Origin: Xestospongia bergquistia
Taxonomy: Eukaryota; Porifera; Demospongiae; Haplosclerida; Petrosiidae
Reading direction: 5' to 3'
Assembly: GCA_963965975.1 (NCBI GenBank)
Contig: OZ014413.1
Coordinates: forward strand, 10,212,601-10,276,600
DNA length: 64,000 nucleotides
The position numbers and the translations under genes were made by a program. Position 1 is the stretch's first letter. Every line of letters starts with the position of its first letter. Shown piece after piece: positions 25,892 through 37,900 of the stretch. Below the pieces are notes generated by a model. It searched no databases and was not told the origin of the DNA. It saw only the letters and a list, made by a program, of their open reading frames with translations.

Positions 25892-28800
25892 ATGTGGCTT
25901 TTCGGTCGAACAACAACAACAACAGAGTCAGCAGATAACGCTACTTTGAACGAAGTTACACACGCCCAGAGACAGAGGAGTAAGCAAATTGTCTGGCTCA
26001 GAGAGAAAGTACAGAGGTAAAGACAGTATGAAGTAATAAAATAAACAATAATTATTTTTTGTTGTTTTTTAACAGCGTTGTTGAACTAGAAAGAGATAGG
26101 AAATATCAAGTTAGCTTTCCTGTTAATGAACATACAATCACTCTTGATATGTAAGTGGCCAAGCTATCCTTTAAATATTCATCCATTGTACCACTAATGT
26201 GTCTTTTCTCCATGATATTTTATGTATCTGTCCATTGTACCATTGTCATGTGTCTGTTCCATTTTACCACGACATTGTCCATTGAACCTTTTATATAACT
26301 TATTATGCTTCTCTAACTTTATTTAGATTGTTATCAGAGAGGTTTCCATTAGAAGGTCCACGAGTTACAGCATCACCCTTTTTTGTCCATCCTTGGGTGG
26401 ATAATCAGGTAAAACTGGTATTAGAAACTGGTTTGTAATCAATTATCTGTTCCCAATCATTGGGATTTACTGAGAGGAGAGATTTCTAATTGCCTTTAAA
26501 ATGATGGCTCAAAACAGCTGAGTCATCATATTTCTTGAGGTCCAATGTATTAGGGTCCCTTTATAGCTCATAATTAATTATATGTTATTTTTAATTCTAT
26601 TTCACATAATGTGACCATTTTCTAACATCAGACCTGATTATACATTTACATGTTAACTATGATTGATATTATGTTGCGATAGATATAAGTTAGTATCAGT
26701 GATATTTTATCACTTAGTATCAGTAATTATCATATCACTTAGTATCAGTGATATCACATTACTATTTCTTATCCCTCAGATGATAGTAACTGGTTGTCCA
26801 TCAATACAACAGGTAATATTATACTTAATATAACTTTTACTAATGTACTATTATTCATAGTTTAATCCACATTCTAATCTTGGTCTGGTTATTAAAGAAG
26901 TTATTACTCATTTTACAAATAATCCTCCTCAGTTTGATACGTCTAGTGGTATCGCCATGGCAACACAACCAACAATGCCTATGCCTGTTCCTCAATTGTA
27001 AGAATTTTATTTTATGGTTTTCATACTCAATGAGTGAATGGATAGATGGATGGAGGGGGGAGGAATGGTCCAACAAACAAAGATTGTTAACTGAACAAAT
27101 GATATAAAATAAACTCTAAAGACAAACAAATTATATTAAAAGAACACAAGACACATTAGAAATGATATGATAGTTTATATGAACAACTAATACTAAAGAT
27201 CATAAACAATACCAATCCAATAAATACTACAGAAGCTCAGTAGGACAGTCCGGACCTTAGGCCACATACTTTATGACTTAATGTTTAGGGTTTAGAAAGT
27301 AGTAAAGCTTAGTATTAAAATATATTGCACTGTATCATTTGACTCCTGTAATATATACTACAAAAATTATCAATGATAAGATTACTTAGCAACAATCAAA
27401 CAAATAATTTCAGATAATAATGAAGTGTGTCATTAATGTCATGTCCTTTCTCAACTATTATCTGCTTGTATGTGATAAACCTCTCTTCTTCATAGTTCAT
27501 ACAGTCCCAATGTTCCTGTACAATATTCTCCTTACACCTTCTCTTCAGCTCCTCAATCTGTTAATTATTTGAGTTCTAATAATTTTGTTGACAGTCCCTC
27601 TATGCCTAGAACATCATCTAGTCCTTCAACAGCTGCACTTGTAGACTCTCCAAGGACCTCATCTGGCTATTCTGTACCAGCTGGACTACCAGGAATGTCA
27701 GAGAAAAGGTAAAGTTATTTTCAACTCTGTTTATGAATAGATGCATTGTAATAATTCATGTATTCTCTTTTATAAAGTTATATAATTGTTTTTTTATGTA
27801 GCAATGACGACCTTGAAAAGTATCTTAATGATGAAGATGCTGTAGTGCTCATTGATAAATACATCTCTGGACTAGACGTGGTAAGTCAATATTGGATGGA
27901 CTGACAGATAGATGGACGATTAAGTATGCCAATGGACAAACAACATAGACATATATTGTGTAATGGACACACACTCTATATTCTTTATAGATAAAGAAAG
28001 TTCAAGAAGAGATGGAAACAGTTTTTCAGAAGAATGAAGAGTTAGCTAGTAAGTTTGTGACTGAGGATTATATCATATTTATAACTGTATTTCTAAACTA
28101 GGAAGTAATTTAGAGAGAGAACCTCAATTACAAGAACAATGGAGTAAATTACAAGATAAAGTAAATGAAACTTGAAATATAATTATTTTAAATGTTTCCT
28201 CTTATTAGTTAGTAGAATTACAAGGTGTAAAAGATAGATTTGAAAAGTTGTCTAAACAGCAAACACAAATGACAGAAGTGAGTACAGCTATTGTAAAATA
28301 TGAGTTTATTGTTATATTTATTCTCTCTCTCTTTCTTAGAAATATGATAGGCGACATGTTGTCACTCAGTTAAAAACATTCACTCAAGAGGCTGACACTG
28401 AGTCTGAAATTATCGCAGAAGATTTTTTAGATCAAAAATCTGATGTAGCTAGTTTTGTACAAACATATCTACAGCAGAGAAAGGTAAATACAATAACAGA
28501 GTTATATAGGATAGCTACCATTAGTAAGCTCTAGACTAGCGAACATCAGTATTTACCACAGTGACCTAGGATAGCTACCATTAGTAAGCTCTAGACTAGC
28601 AAACATCAGTACTTACCACAGTGACCTAGGATAGCTACCATTTGTAAGCTCTAGACTAGCAAACATCAGTACTTACCACAGTGACCTAGGATAGCTACCA
28701 TTAGTAAACTCTAGACCAGTAAACATCAGTATTTACCACAGTGACCTAGAATAGCTACCATTAGTAAACTCTAGACTAGTAAACATCAGTATTTACCACA

Positions 28801-29195
28801 GTGACCTAGAATAGCTACCATTAGTAAGCTCTAGACTAGTAAACATCAGTACTTACCACAGTGACCTAGGATAGCTACCATTAGTAAACTCTAGACCAGT
28901 AAACATCAGTGTTTACCACAGTGACCTAGGATAGCTACCATTAGTAAGCTCTAGACTAGTAAACATCAGTACTTACCACAGTGACCTAGGATAGCTACCA
29001 TTAGTAAACTCTAGACCAGTAAACATCAGTGTTTACCACAGTGACCTAGGATAGCTACCATTAGTAAGCTCTAGACTAGTGAACATCAATATTTTACTAC
29101 AGATGTCAATTTTAATTGATAATTTTCTGTCATTTTTTTAGTTGTATCACTTGAGAGGCTCAAAATCAGAGATGTTAAAATATCAGAGAACATAA
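25892..29195 (+). CDS. VPS37A: ESCRT-I subunit VPS37A-like
   Basis: Twelve coding exons (25892-26016, 26076-26150, 26327-26408, 26780-26812, 26861-26997, 27496-27708, 27802-27880, 27991-28048, 28102-28160, 28209-28277, 28340-28483, 29142-29195) total 1,128 nt, 375 residues. The N-terminal part (KYQVSFPVNEHTITLDI, LLSERFPLEGPRVTASPFFV, NLGLVIKEVITHFTNNPPQF) resembles the UEV-like domain specific to VPS37A. A Ser/Pro-rich linker follows, then a Mod(r) coiled-coil domain (NDEDAVVLIDKYISGLDVIK ... ESEIIAEDFLDQKSDVASFV). ESCRT-I sorts ubiquitinated cargo into multivesicular bodies. Intron 11 is almost entirely a 60-bp minisatellite. The 3' end converges on IFT81, 222 bp away. Confidence 0.88.
28509..29095. 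repeat. 60-bp minisatellite array, about 10 units
   Basis: Exact 60-bp period in VPS37A intron 11. The consensus begins ATAGCTACCATTAGTAAGCT, then CTAGACTAGTAAACATCAGT, then ACTTACCACAGTGACCTAGG. Units differ at a few positions (AGCGAAC/AGCAAAC/AGTAAAC; TACTTACC/TATTTACC/TGTTTACC). Related units occur at 18,538-18,660 and 37,880-37,985. Confidence 0.97.
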
Positions 29196-29417
29196 CACAT
29201 TTTAAACAATAGTTATCACTATTAAAAGTTTACTCCATTACTCGTGTATACCAACAATGTCGTAATAACAATGTATTAAAAAAATTATCATTCTTACAGT
29301 AATTATTATTGTAGTAAATTTATTTAAAATAGTAATTTTTAACAATTATAGGTATTGTTGAGATGATGTGTGTCCTGTTCAGTTTACATGATACCAAATA
29401 TGATTACTATCAATTCA

Positions 29418-31460
29418 TTAATTGTTAATTTCAATTCTGCCGTCTGTAGCCATTTCATCGAGTGCCTTAGCTTGTAGTCTCTGTTCTTGTGAACGTTGAA
29501 GACATTCTTGTTTGACTTGAAACAAACGATAAAGATCTTTCCACATTTTCACTTGTTTCATAGAGAACTCGTGCGTGTCCTTAATATCTTTTTGTTTATC
29601 ACGTAAAGCACGACCACGATTTTCTTGTTCTTGTATTTTTCGTGTCAACACATCACGCATGCTTTTCTTCTTCTCAGCAGGATCTTTAGACACCATTATT
29701 TTCATTTCAGCTTTTACTCGCTGGTCGTGCAAATGTACTGACTCCAGTTGGCAGTTGAGTAAATGATACTGACTTTCTTCAGCCGTGCATTCTTCCCACA
29801 ATGATTTGACTTGCCTTTCTAGTTGGGCACGATTACTTTGCAGTCCAGCAGCTAAACTGTCATAAGTAGATTTCTTTTCTGTGTGGGTATTCTTGATTTC
29901 TTGATGTTGTTGACGGAGAGGTCTCACTTCTCGTATCAGAGGAGCTAATACAGCCTTCTTATCTTCTATAACTCTTTTCAGTTGCTCCACATTACGTGAC
30001 ATATCCTTTAATGTCTCCTCCTTTTTTGAGTCCAGTTCACTCTTGACATTTGATACTTTCTCTAAATTATCCTGAGTGCTTCGAAAACCAGATACGCCTT
30101 GTCTCTTCTCCATAAATTCCAACAATCCTTGAGCATTCTCATCTCGAGACTTGATGATTTCTTCAGTACGAGAGAGGACGCCATACTCAGCTCTGAATGC
30201 TGACAGCTCAGCCTTTTTCATCTTGTAGGTATTACTTATTACACGGAGACGATCTATGTATTTACGAAACTCATCCTCTCGGACTAATTCAATCCCTCCT
30301 AAATCATCAAGCTGTTTCTGTTTCAATTCTAATTCTTTCTCTAGTTCATTCACTTCATCCATTAATGTCTGGACAGTCTCTGCAGCTGTTTGCCGCTTGT
30401 GAGCAATAATAGATGCTTGTTGTCGGAACATTGTCATATTCTCTTGTCCTGTTTCGTCCTCTGCCATTTTCTTCTCCATCAGAATTTGAATCTCTTCATT
30501 CACTTCATCAATTTGTTGTTGAATCACTTCAAGGTCTAACTCACTAACGACAGGCTCTGAAAGGACTTTCTCTAATTCTATACACTGTTTTCGTTTAGTC
30601 TCCACTTTCTTTGGCAGACTCTCTCCAGCTATCATTTTCTGCACTTTGTTCTCCTCTTCAATCTTTGATATAACTACTTCAGCTGTCAGACCTGCTGTAG
30701 TGTTACGTATTTCATCAAGTTCCTGACTCATTCGTTGTAACTTTTGCTGGACAAGAACTAACTGTTCTTTCTGATTTTCTTTTTGTTTCTTCAATTGAAG
30801 TCCTTTGGCTCTCTCCTTACGTAACTTTTGCGCTGAGTCCAACATCTCTTCATGATTGGGGAAGGACTCAACTCGTCTACGTAACCTCTCTAACTGTCTT
30901 TCTAGCTGCTTTTTCTCCTCTTCCATTGACTCAATATCTTGACGCACATCAGCTGTGTTGTACTCAGAAGATCGTTCCATTTCAACTGCTTTATGTATTT
31001 CCTTAAAATGCTCCATCATACTCTGATATGTTTGATAGGTTTCCTCCACTACCTCGTCTTGCAAGAACTCAAGTGGGACATCAATCTTAACTAAATATCG
31101 TGCAAGATAAGCTCTCTTTTTGAGATCCGGGGCACGATTCAGTAGCCAAGCAATTAGGGGATAGATTATAGCTTTCTCACCTTTTATCAAACCTTGACGG
31201 AACATGTTCATACCTTCTCCTGTGTCTGATTTAGGCTTATAGTTGAATAATCTCAGTGTACTTAACAGTCTTAAGGCTGTCTGTTCTGGTGGCTCATCTC
31301 TGAGGTCTACTTTCTGTTCTGGATCGATCTCGGCAATGACATCATTGAGAACTTGCATGAGATTCAATGAGTCCAATGAATCAAAGGTGATTATAGTGTA
31401 GCTTTTATTGTAAGGCTCTTTATTGAGTTTGTCGACTATAAAACGAAGTTGTTCACTCAT
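29418..31460 (-). CDS. IFT81: Intraflagellar transport protein 81, single exon
   Basis: 680 residues in one uninterrupted frame (human about 676). The N-terminal calponin-homology-like domain (MSEQLRFIVDKLNKEPYNKS, FDSLDSLNLMQVLNDVIAEI, FRQGLIKGEKAIIYPLIAWL, KKRAYLARYLVKIDVPLEFL) binds tubulin in the family, together with IFT74. The remainder, from about residue 165, is long coiled coil. IFT-B core component, partner complex to IFT172 nearby. The absence of introns contrasts with all its neighbours. An X-box-like site lies about 80 bp upstream. Confidence 0.95.
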   Translation of the reverse strand: MSEQLRFIVDKLNKEPYNKSYTIITFDSLDSLNLMQVLNDVIAEIDPEQKVDLRDEPPEQTALRLLSTLRLFNYKPKSDTGEGMNMFRQGLIKGEKAIIYPLIAWLLNRAPDLKKRAYLARYLVKIDVPLEFLQDEVVEETYQTYQSMMEHFKEIHKAVEMERSSEYNTADVRQDIESMEEEKKQLERQLERLRRRVESFPNHEEMLDSAQKLRKERAKGLQLKKQKENQKEQLVLVQQKLQRMSQELDEIRNTTAGLTAEVVISKIEEENKVQKMIAGESLPKKVETKRKQCIELEKVLSEPVVSELDLEVIQQQIDEVNEEIQILMEKKMAEDETGQENMTMFRQQASIIAHKRQTAAETVQTLMDEVNELEKELELKQKQLDDLGGIELVREDEFRKYIDRLRVISNTYKMKKAELSAFRAEYGVLSRTEEIIKSRDENAQGLLEFMEKRQGVSGFRSTQDNLEKVSNVKSELDSKKEETLKDMSRNVEQLKRVIEDKKAVLAPLIREVRPLRQQHQEIKNTHTEKKSTYDSLAAGLQSNRAQLERQVKSLWEECTAEESQYHLLNCQLESVHLHDQRVKAEMKIMVSKDPAEKKKSMRDVLTRKIQEQENRGRALRDKQKDIKDTHEFSMKQVKMWKDLYRLFQVKQECLQRSQEQRLQAKALDEMATDGRIEINN

Positions 31461-31969
31461 GGTCTATGATTAGGTTTTTCGTTCGGTTCCACAGCACTTT
31501 CAGGAGGAGGAATGACCTACTGGGGGTGTTTTGTTATTGTTGCTTAGTAACGTCGAGTTATAATAGTCTAATGCGCATGTGCAGAAGACAGACCGCGTGG
31601 TACCCAGCAACCACCTGATCCAGTCTTCTAAACTAAACTTCCTTTCTCTGTTGTTAGACAGCGAACAAGGTATTCAGAGAGCTCTGACCAGGCTGTCCCT
31701 TTACTGCCGCTAACCAATTCTTTAGACTGCAACTGTTTCTTCTCGAAAAGAAGAGTCTTTTTATCACTCCAATCAAACACCATAGTAGGTGACGTCGCAT
31801 TTACGTACCAGTACTAGATTCTTCTTATTGTCGCGTAGGTATTTATCTTTAGGTTTTGGGACCGATAGGTGCTACTACAGGTATCAACTCTATTATTAAG
31901 ACTTAATCACAGATTGATCTAGTAACTTTTAATTCGTACATATACACGCACACAAAGAAGCATTCAAAA
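31461..31969. promoter_or_regulatory. Divergent promoter region of IFT81 and LARP1
   Basis: Contains GTTGCTTAGTAAC (31,539-31,551), a close match to the RFX X-box consensus GTNRCC-N(0-3)-RGYAAC with one mismatch, 79 bp from the IFT81 ATG. It also contains TGCGCATGTGCA (31,572-31,583), one mismatch from the NRF1 consensus. The LARP1 5' untranslated region follows. Confidence 0.6.
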
Positions 31970-34900
31970 ATGGCAGATGTTGTCGTACTACACCAGCAAC
32001 ATGGAGATCTAGCTAGCAAACTGGCATATTTAGATGAACCGATTCGAGACACCAAACCACAAACTACCCGAACTCAGACTAGACAAACTATGAATAGCAC
32101 AAAGAAAGCATGGCTGAAATCTACACCAATCAACGAACATCAATCAGAAGCAGGCGACAAGTTTGTCAGCTCAACAGTTAAGGAAGAGAAGGATACATAC
32201 ACTCAAGAAAGTGGAATGATTATCCCTCAAAATACCCAAGTACATACATACTATATGAAATCACTGTTGTTCTGTATGTCTAGCTTATTGTCTGGTATAT
32301 TACATCACTTGACCATCAATTAGTCAGCTGAGCATTAATCTATTCACTGATATATCTGTCTATCTTTTTTTTACAATCCATCATTAGTTAGCTATGTGTT
32401 CATTTGATGTCTATCTATTGATCCATTTACTGTTAGCTATACGTCCATTAGATGTTTATTTATCCTTGCTATTACATAATACTCTATTGTAAACAGTCTC
32501 TAGTGAGAAAACAATGTTATCTTAATTTCTCATTTTCTTTTTATACTTTGATCTTCAATTTTAGAGATGGGAGATGGCACAGAATCCAGGGAGCTGGCCA
32601 GCACTCAATGAAACAGCACCAAAACTTCCCCCTAAAGAAAAAGACTCCCCACAGCTCAAAGACCAGAAAAAAGTAGTTACTTTAACAATGAAAATACACA
32701 ACCCATTGTTTACTGTTAATCATGTACAGCTGTAATTCATTCATGTAAATTATCTGCCCTACCTTGTATAAATTAGCCAGCACAATAATTTCTAAGATAG
32801 CACATGTGTTTATACTTATCAATCTTTGTCATGTTGAACATGTACATGTTATTGTGTTACATGTTGCATGTTTTTGTGTTACATGTACATGTACATATAA
32901 GGCTGTTCAGTTAAGTCTTTGGTTGGTTGACTGTGGTTTCTTTGACTATTGTAATTATTTATTTTGGCTTAATACTCTTAATATTATAATCTTGAAAGTC
33001 AACTCAATGTAAATTTATATGTGGGTCATATAGCACTAACATTATGTATTATAATGTATTCTATGTGTACTTATTATTAGTATGTATTGTCTATTGGGAT
33101 ATTGCAGCTGGTGTTGATGTTGTATTGTGTATAGGTCCTGGACAAAGAAACCACAAGAAGTATTAATCAGGATGTTGTAGACCAAAAGTTGAATGGAAGT
33201 AATGGAAAGAAAAAGAGTAAGTATTAGTGGATGAGGAAAGAGTGGGCGGGGTTGATTGGTAGATGAATGAGATTAGTAAATTGTACTGAGTAGCCATTAT
33301 TGAATAGCTACAGTGAGATGTTAGTGGATGCTCTCTATCCAACTAAATTGATATTATGTTTTTCATGTTTATATGTTCTCGTGTTTTTGTGTTTTTTATT
33401 CATGTTTTCTTGTATATTATGTTCACTTCTTTTACATAATATATAAAACATCAGAATATAGAATATGAGCTTAAACAACTTGGCTTTAAATATCAAGTGA
33501 AAACAATTAAAGGTCAAGACTTACTGTACTCTGAGTCATAGGTCAAAGGTTATTAACCAGCTGTATAAATGTGAAGTTATCTGTTGTGTGTGTGTCTTGT
33601 TATCACTGGTACATGATAGACAGTTAACATGTACATGAACATACTGGCTTTAATTATGTAGCATGTGCTAACCTGGTGCTATTGGTTAACCTCTAACTAT
33701 AGGTAAAAGTTTAATGATATGATGACTTGTAACAATAGCTATACAATTCCAATGAATATTGTGTTATTGATGTTACAAGAAGTTGGTGTTAATGTCAACA
33801 TGTTTTTGTCATAGGGTGTTGCCTATAGATTGTAATAGTAGTCATGTCAATGGACCTCTTTACTACATACATATTGGTAGTGTGCATATGACAATACTGT
33901 GGAGACAATACTATATTACAGTCATGGTGTATGCTATTCAAATTGTCTGTAATTGTACTGTTAAAAGTTAACACTACTCAACACTTTGATGTGATGATAT
34001 GACATTGAATGGGTGGAGAGATAGTGTGTGAAAAGATAGACCAACAAACAGGTCAATCAATGATAGAGCATGCTACTGTTAGTAAAGATTACAACTTACA
34101 TACCATGATATACATACCATAATGATGATGTTACATTTATTGGTAGTGTTATTACTCTAAATCACATATGACTTAAGAATGTATACCACCCACAGTGTAC
34201 ATGATTATAACACCTAAAAGTATGTGTTACTACTTTAAGGTGTGTATCTATTATTTCCTTCGATGTTCCTTCTTGGGTGTGTAGGTGGCAACAAACAGAA
34301 ATGGGTTCCTCTGAACATTGAACCACCAAGTCGACCTCCACCCTCACGAGGATACTACCGACACCGTGGGGAATCACGGGATCATTGGCACTCGTATGGA
34401 CGACGTGATAAAGACAGGGAGTTTGATAGGGATAGACGAGAGAGGGGTAGAGATGGTGGAGGACGATTTGAAAGGGGGAGAGACAGAGTTCATAAACCCC
34501 TACGATTTGAACGAGATCATGGCTACAAGTCCCGAGACCACACCCATCACCAACGAGGCGATCACTTTGGTGATCGTTATGAAGAACAAGACAATGGGTA
34601 TAGTGGACGAGGTGGAAACTGGCAAGTAGGAGGAGGAGATGGTGACGAGAGAAGCTGGCAGTATCCAGTAGCTCCAGGTAAGAAGTGTATCCTTGTGGTT
34701 TCAAGTTATTAATATGGTTATTGTGGTAAATAATACTTACTTACCACAATAACCTCAAGTACTTATGTTGGAAGTGTTCATCCTGATTACTGACCAATTG
34801 TGGGTAACAATTTTGTTGTTCATCTCTTTAATCTTTAGGTCCAGGTTTCCAGTATTCTAGTGGAGTATCAATGTATTATGATAGCATGGCAGGAGGTACA

Positions 34901-37900
34901 GGTGTCTTCTTCTCTCCTTATAATACTCCATTTCTTTATGGTGCTCCTATTTTATCAGTTGATGATACTACATTGCATGAATATATTAGAAAACAAATGT
35001 AAGATGAATGAACTGATAAATGGATGAATGAACTGATAAATGGATGGATGAACAGATAAATAGATGGATGGACAGATAAATGGATGGATGGACTGATAAA
35101 TGGATGGATGGACTGACAAAATGGATGAATGAACAGATAAATGGATGGGTGGACAGATAAATGGATGGATGGATGAAAAGATAAATGGACGAATGAACAG
35201 ATAAATGGATGGATGGACTGACAAAATGGATGGATGAAAAGATAAATGGATGGATGGACAGATAAATGGACGAGTAGGTTTTTAACAATTTGATTTTTTT
35301 GTTCTAGTGAATATTACTTCAGTGATGAGAATTTACAGAAAGACTTCTTTCTCAGAGGACAAGTGAGTTGTACCAACTATTAACAAACTATGTACAGAGA
35401 AAGAGACGTACACTTGCAATATAATATTTATTTATAAGTTGTGTTGTTGGAACTGTGTGTGTGTGTGTGTGTGTGTGTGCATGCATTTTTATCTATTTCT
35501 ATATATTTGTTAGATGGATAGTGATGGGTTTGTACCACTTGTTGTTATCAGTCGATTCAATCGTGTCCAAGCTCTTACACAAGATATTACAGTTATTAAA
35601 GAATCATTACAAAGTAGTCCTGTTATTGAAATGAGAAATGATAGAGTAAGAAAACGTGGGAACTGGGCAAAATGGCTCATGGGCAAAGGTAAGGCTAATT
35701 AGGATGTGATTAGAGGTGTGGTTTACAAAATCATTTATATTGATTTCTTATTTTGTGATTTCAGATGGACAGAACTTGCCTCCTCGTAAAAGTCACCATC
35801 CTTTTAGTCACCCTGCTCACTATGGTCATCCTAAATCATACTCTACCCAATATTATTACAGTTCTGGCAAAACCAGTTCATCCGTTTATAGGGAGATGAC
35901 TGATACATCATCTCGTGGTATTGAAACTGCTGCATCAGTTAAAAATGATAAAGAAAACAATGGTAATTAATGTTGTGTGTATTATTTATGACTGCATATT
36001 TACTTTTAGTTAATATGTATTTCCCATAAGATTTATGTGCATATAATAAACGACTGTTTATCGTTGAATGGTTGGGAAGGGACACTATTAATTGGTTGAT
36101 AGCATTTTTACATAATATACTGGAATATACTAGAATATACTTATTGACTGTCCTGGTATGTTCAGTATTTACAACAGGTAACACGACACCAGAGGAACAT
36201 TCTGGAGGGAATATGTCTTTAACCACACCTGCTCCCAACGTTCTAGAATGTGGTGGAAGTGATAAAGGAAAGGAAATAACTCCGCCTGATGGGATTGTGC
36301 CGTTGGACTCACCTCACACATCAAAGTCTGAAAGAACTGACTTGAATCAAAGCAAAGAACAGAGTTATGATATAAGAAAAGAAGGGGAGACTGTTACTGT
36401 ACAAAGAAAGAGAAAAGGCGGGAAAGTTGATGGGAAGGTAAATAAACTATAGATGCATAGGTTGACAATGGATGCATGGAATGTGTTGTGGGGAAAAACG
36501 AGAACTATTTCTTATGTTGATTGTATTGGAAATATAATATATGATTTTTTGAGTAGATATATTGTTAGTTAGGATTTTTAGAGTAACAAGAATTCTTCAC
36601 TGAAATTCACTTTGTTTATTTCAGGTTCCTCAAAGAGCTCTTCAATTCACTGATCCTTCCGATCAGAATTCAGAAGAGTTGCCATTTTCTTTAGACGAAG
36701 ACTTAAATTTAGGAGGAAAACAAAATACTTCGGAGACATTGCCTTCCAGAGATGAAGTCGAGAACGTTGAAGATTTGGCAGATGAATTTGTTAAGAAACT
36801 GCTCATCATTACTCAAGCTCCTAGTCAATTGAGGACTACTGATATTAGTAATAACAAAGAGACTACACATTCTTTATTGTCAGCTGAGATATCTCAAGCT
36901 ATTAGTGATGGTCTGTACTTTTATGAACAAGTAAGTCCTATTTTGTACAATATTTTGTACCAACTCCATCACTATGATGTAACCCTTAGAGACCAGATGT
37001 AAAATAATATATGATGATATTAGTTACTGAGAAAATATGGGTCTTATTAATTCATGAGACGAGCTTTCTCTAAATGTAAATGTTTAGCATTAATAAAATT
37101 ACTACCTGGTCATCTATCTCAATTATAATCAATGGATATTAAAATCACTCAAATGTTTCAAATAATGTGGGTGCCGATCTTTAAGGGTTAAATTTTAAAA
37201 ATGGTGAAACAACAGTTTAAAATTTTAACTTGCCTAGAACAATTTTAAAGGAATTTCTCAAATTTTAATGCTCCATTTGATTTCCTACTATGGCATTCTA
37301 CTACTAATAGTGGTAACTGATATGATGTAATGAAAATGATGATGGTGTCCAAGTAAATGTTGATAAGTGATAAGGTTATTATGTTCATAATCTTGCTACT
37401 ACAATATTTACAAGTAGTACTTTTATAATTAACTAATTAATTGTATTTGACTGAGCTACTGATGTTTAATTAATTGTTTGATTATAGGATATGATGATTG
37501 ATGCTGAAACTATGACGACCAGTACCAGAATAGATGAACCTGCCCATTCTAAAGTACGCACTGTAGACAGTCACAAAGGGGACCATGTCAAAGACGTTGG
37601 CGAGGATGATCTCCAATTTCCTTTGGATGACTGTGAAGAAGACAATCGAGAGACAGAGCCCAAGTCAAAGCAACAAAATACCGATTCACAGGCTCAGACC
37701 AATACTACAAGGACTAGTACCCGTGCTTCACGATCTCAATTTCCTCTTTCACCTGTTAAAGAACAGGAGAATGTATCGACTACATCATTGCCTTGGTTAG
37801 AGAGGAGGGCAAGATTTTATCCTGCTCCTATTTTACCAAATAAACCTGCTAAAAGTGACAAGGTTAGTTTCTAGTGATAATATACAGGAACATGTTAACT

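Noticed and set aside
34162-34704. 180-codon open frame antisense to LARP1 exon 4
   Set aside because: The exon encodes an Arg/Gly/Asp-rich stretch whose composition keeps several frames open. The antisense product is His/Leu/Val-rich without family features, while the sense frame matches LARP1.
34955-35288. Minus-strand open frames of Ser-Ile-His-Pro repeats
   Set aside because: Translation of an intronic GGAT minisatellite; the same low-complexity product appears wherever this repeat occurs.
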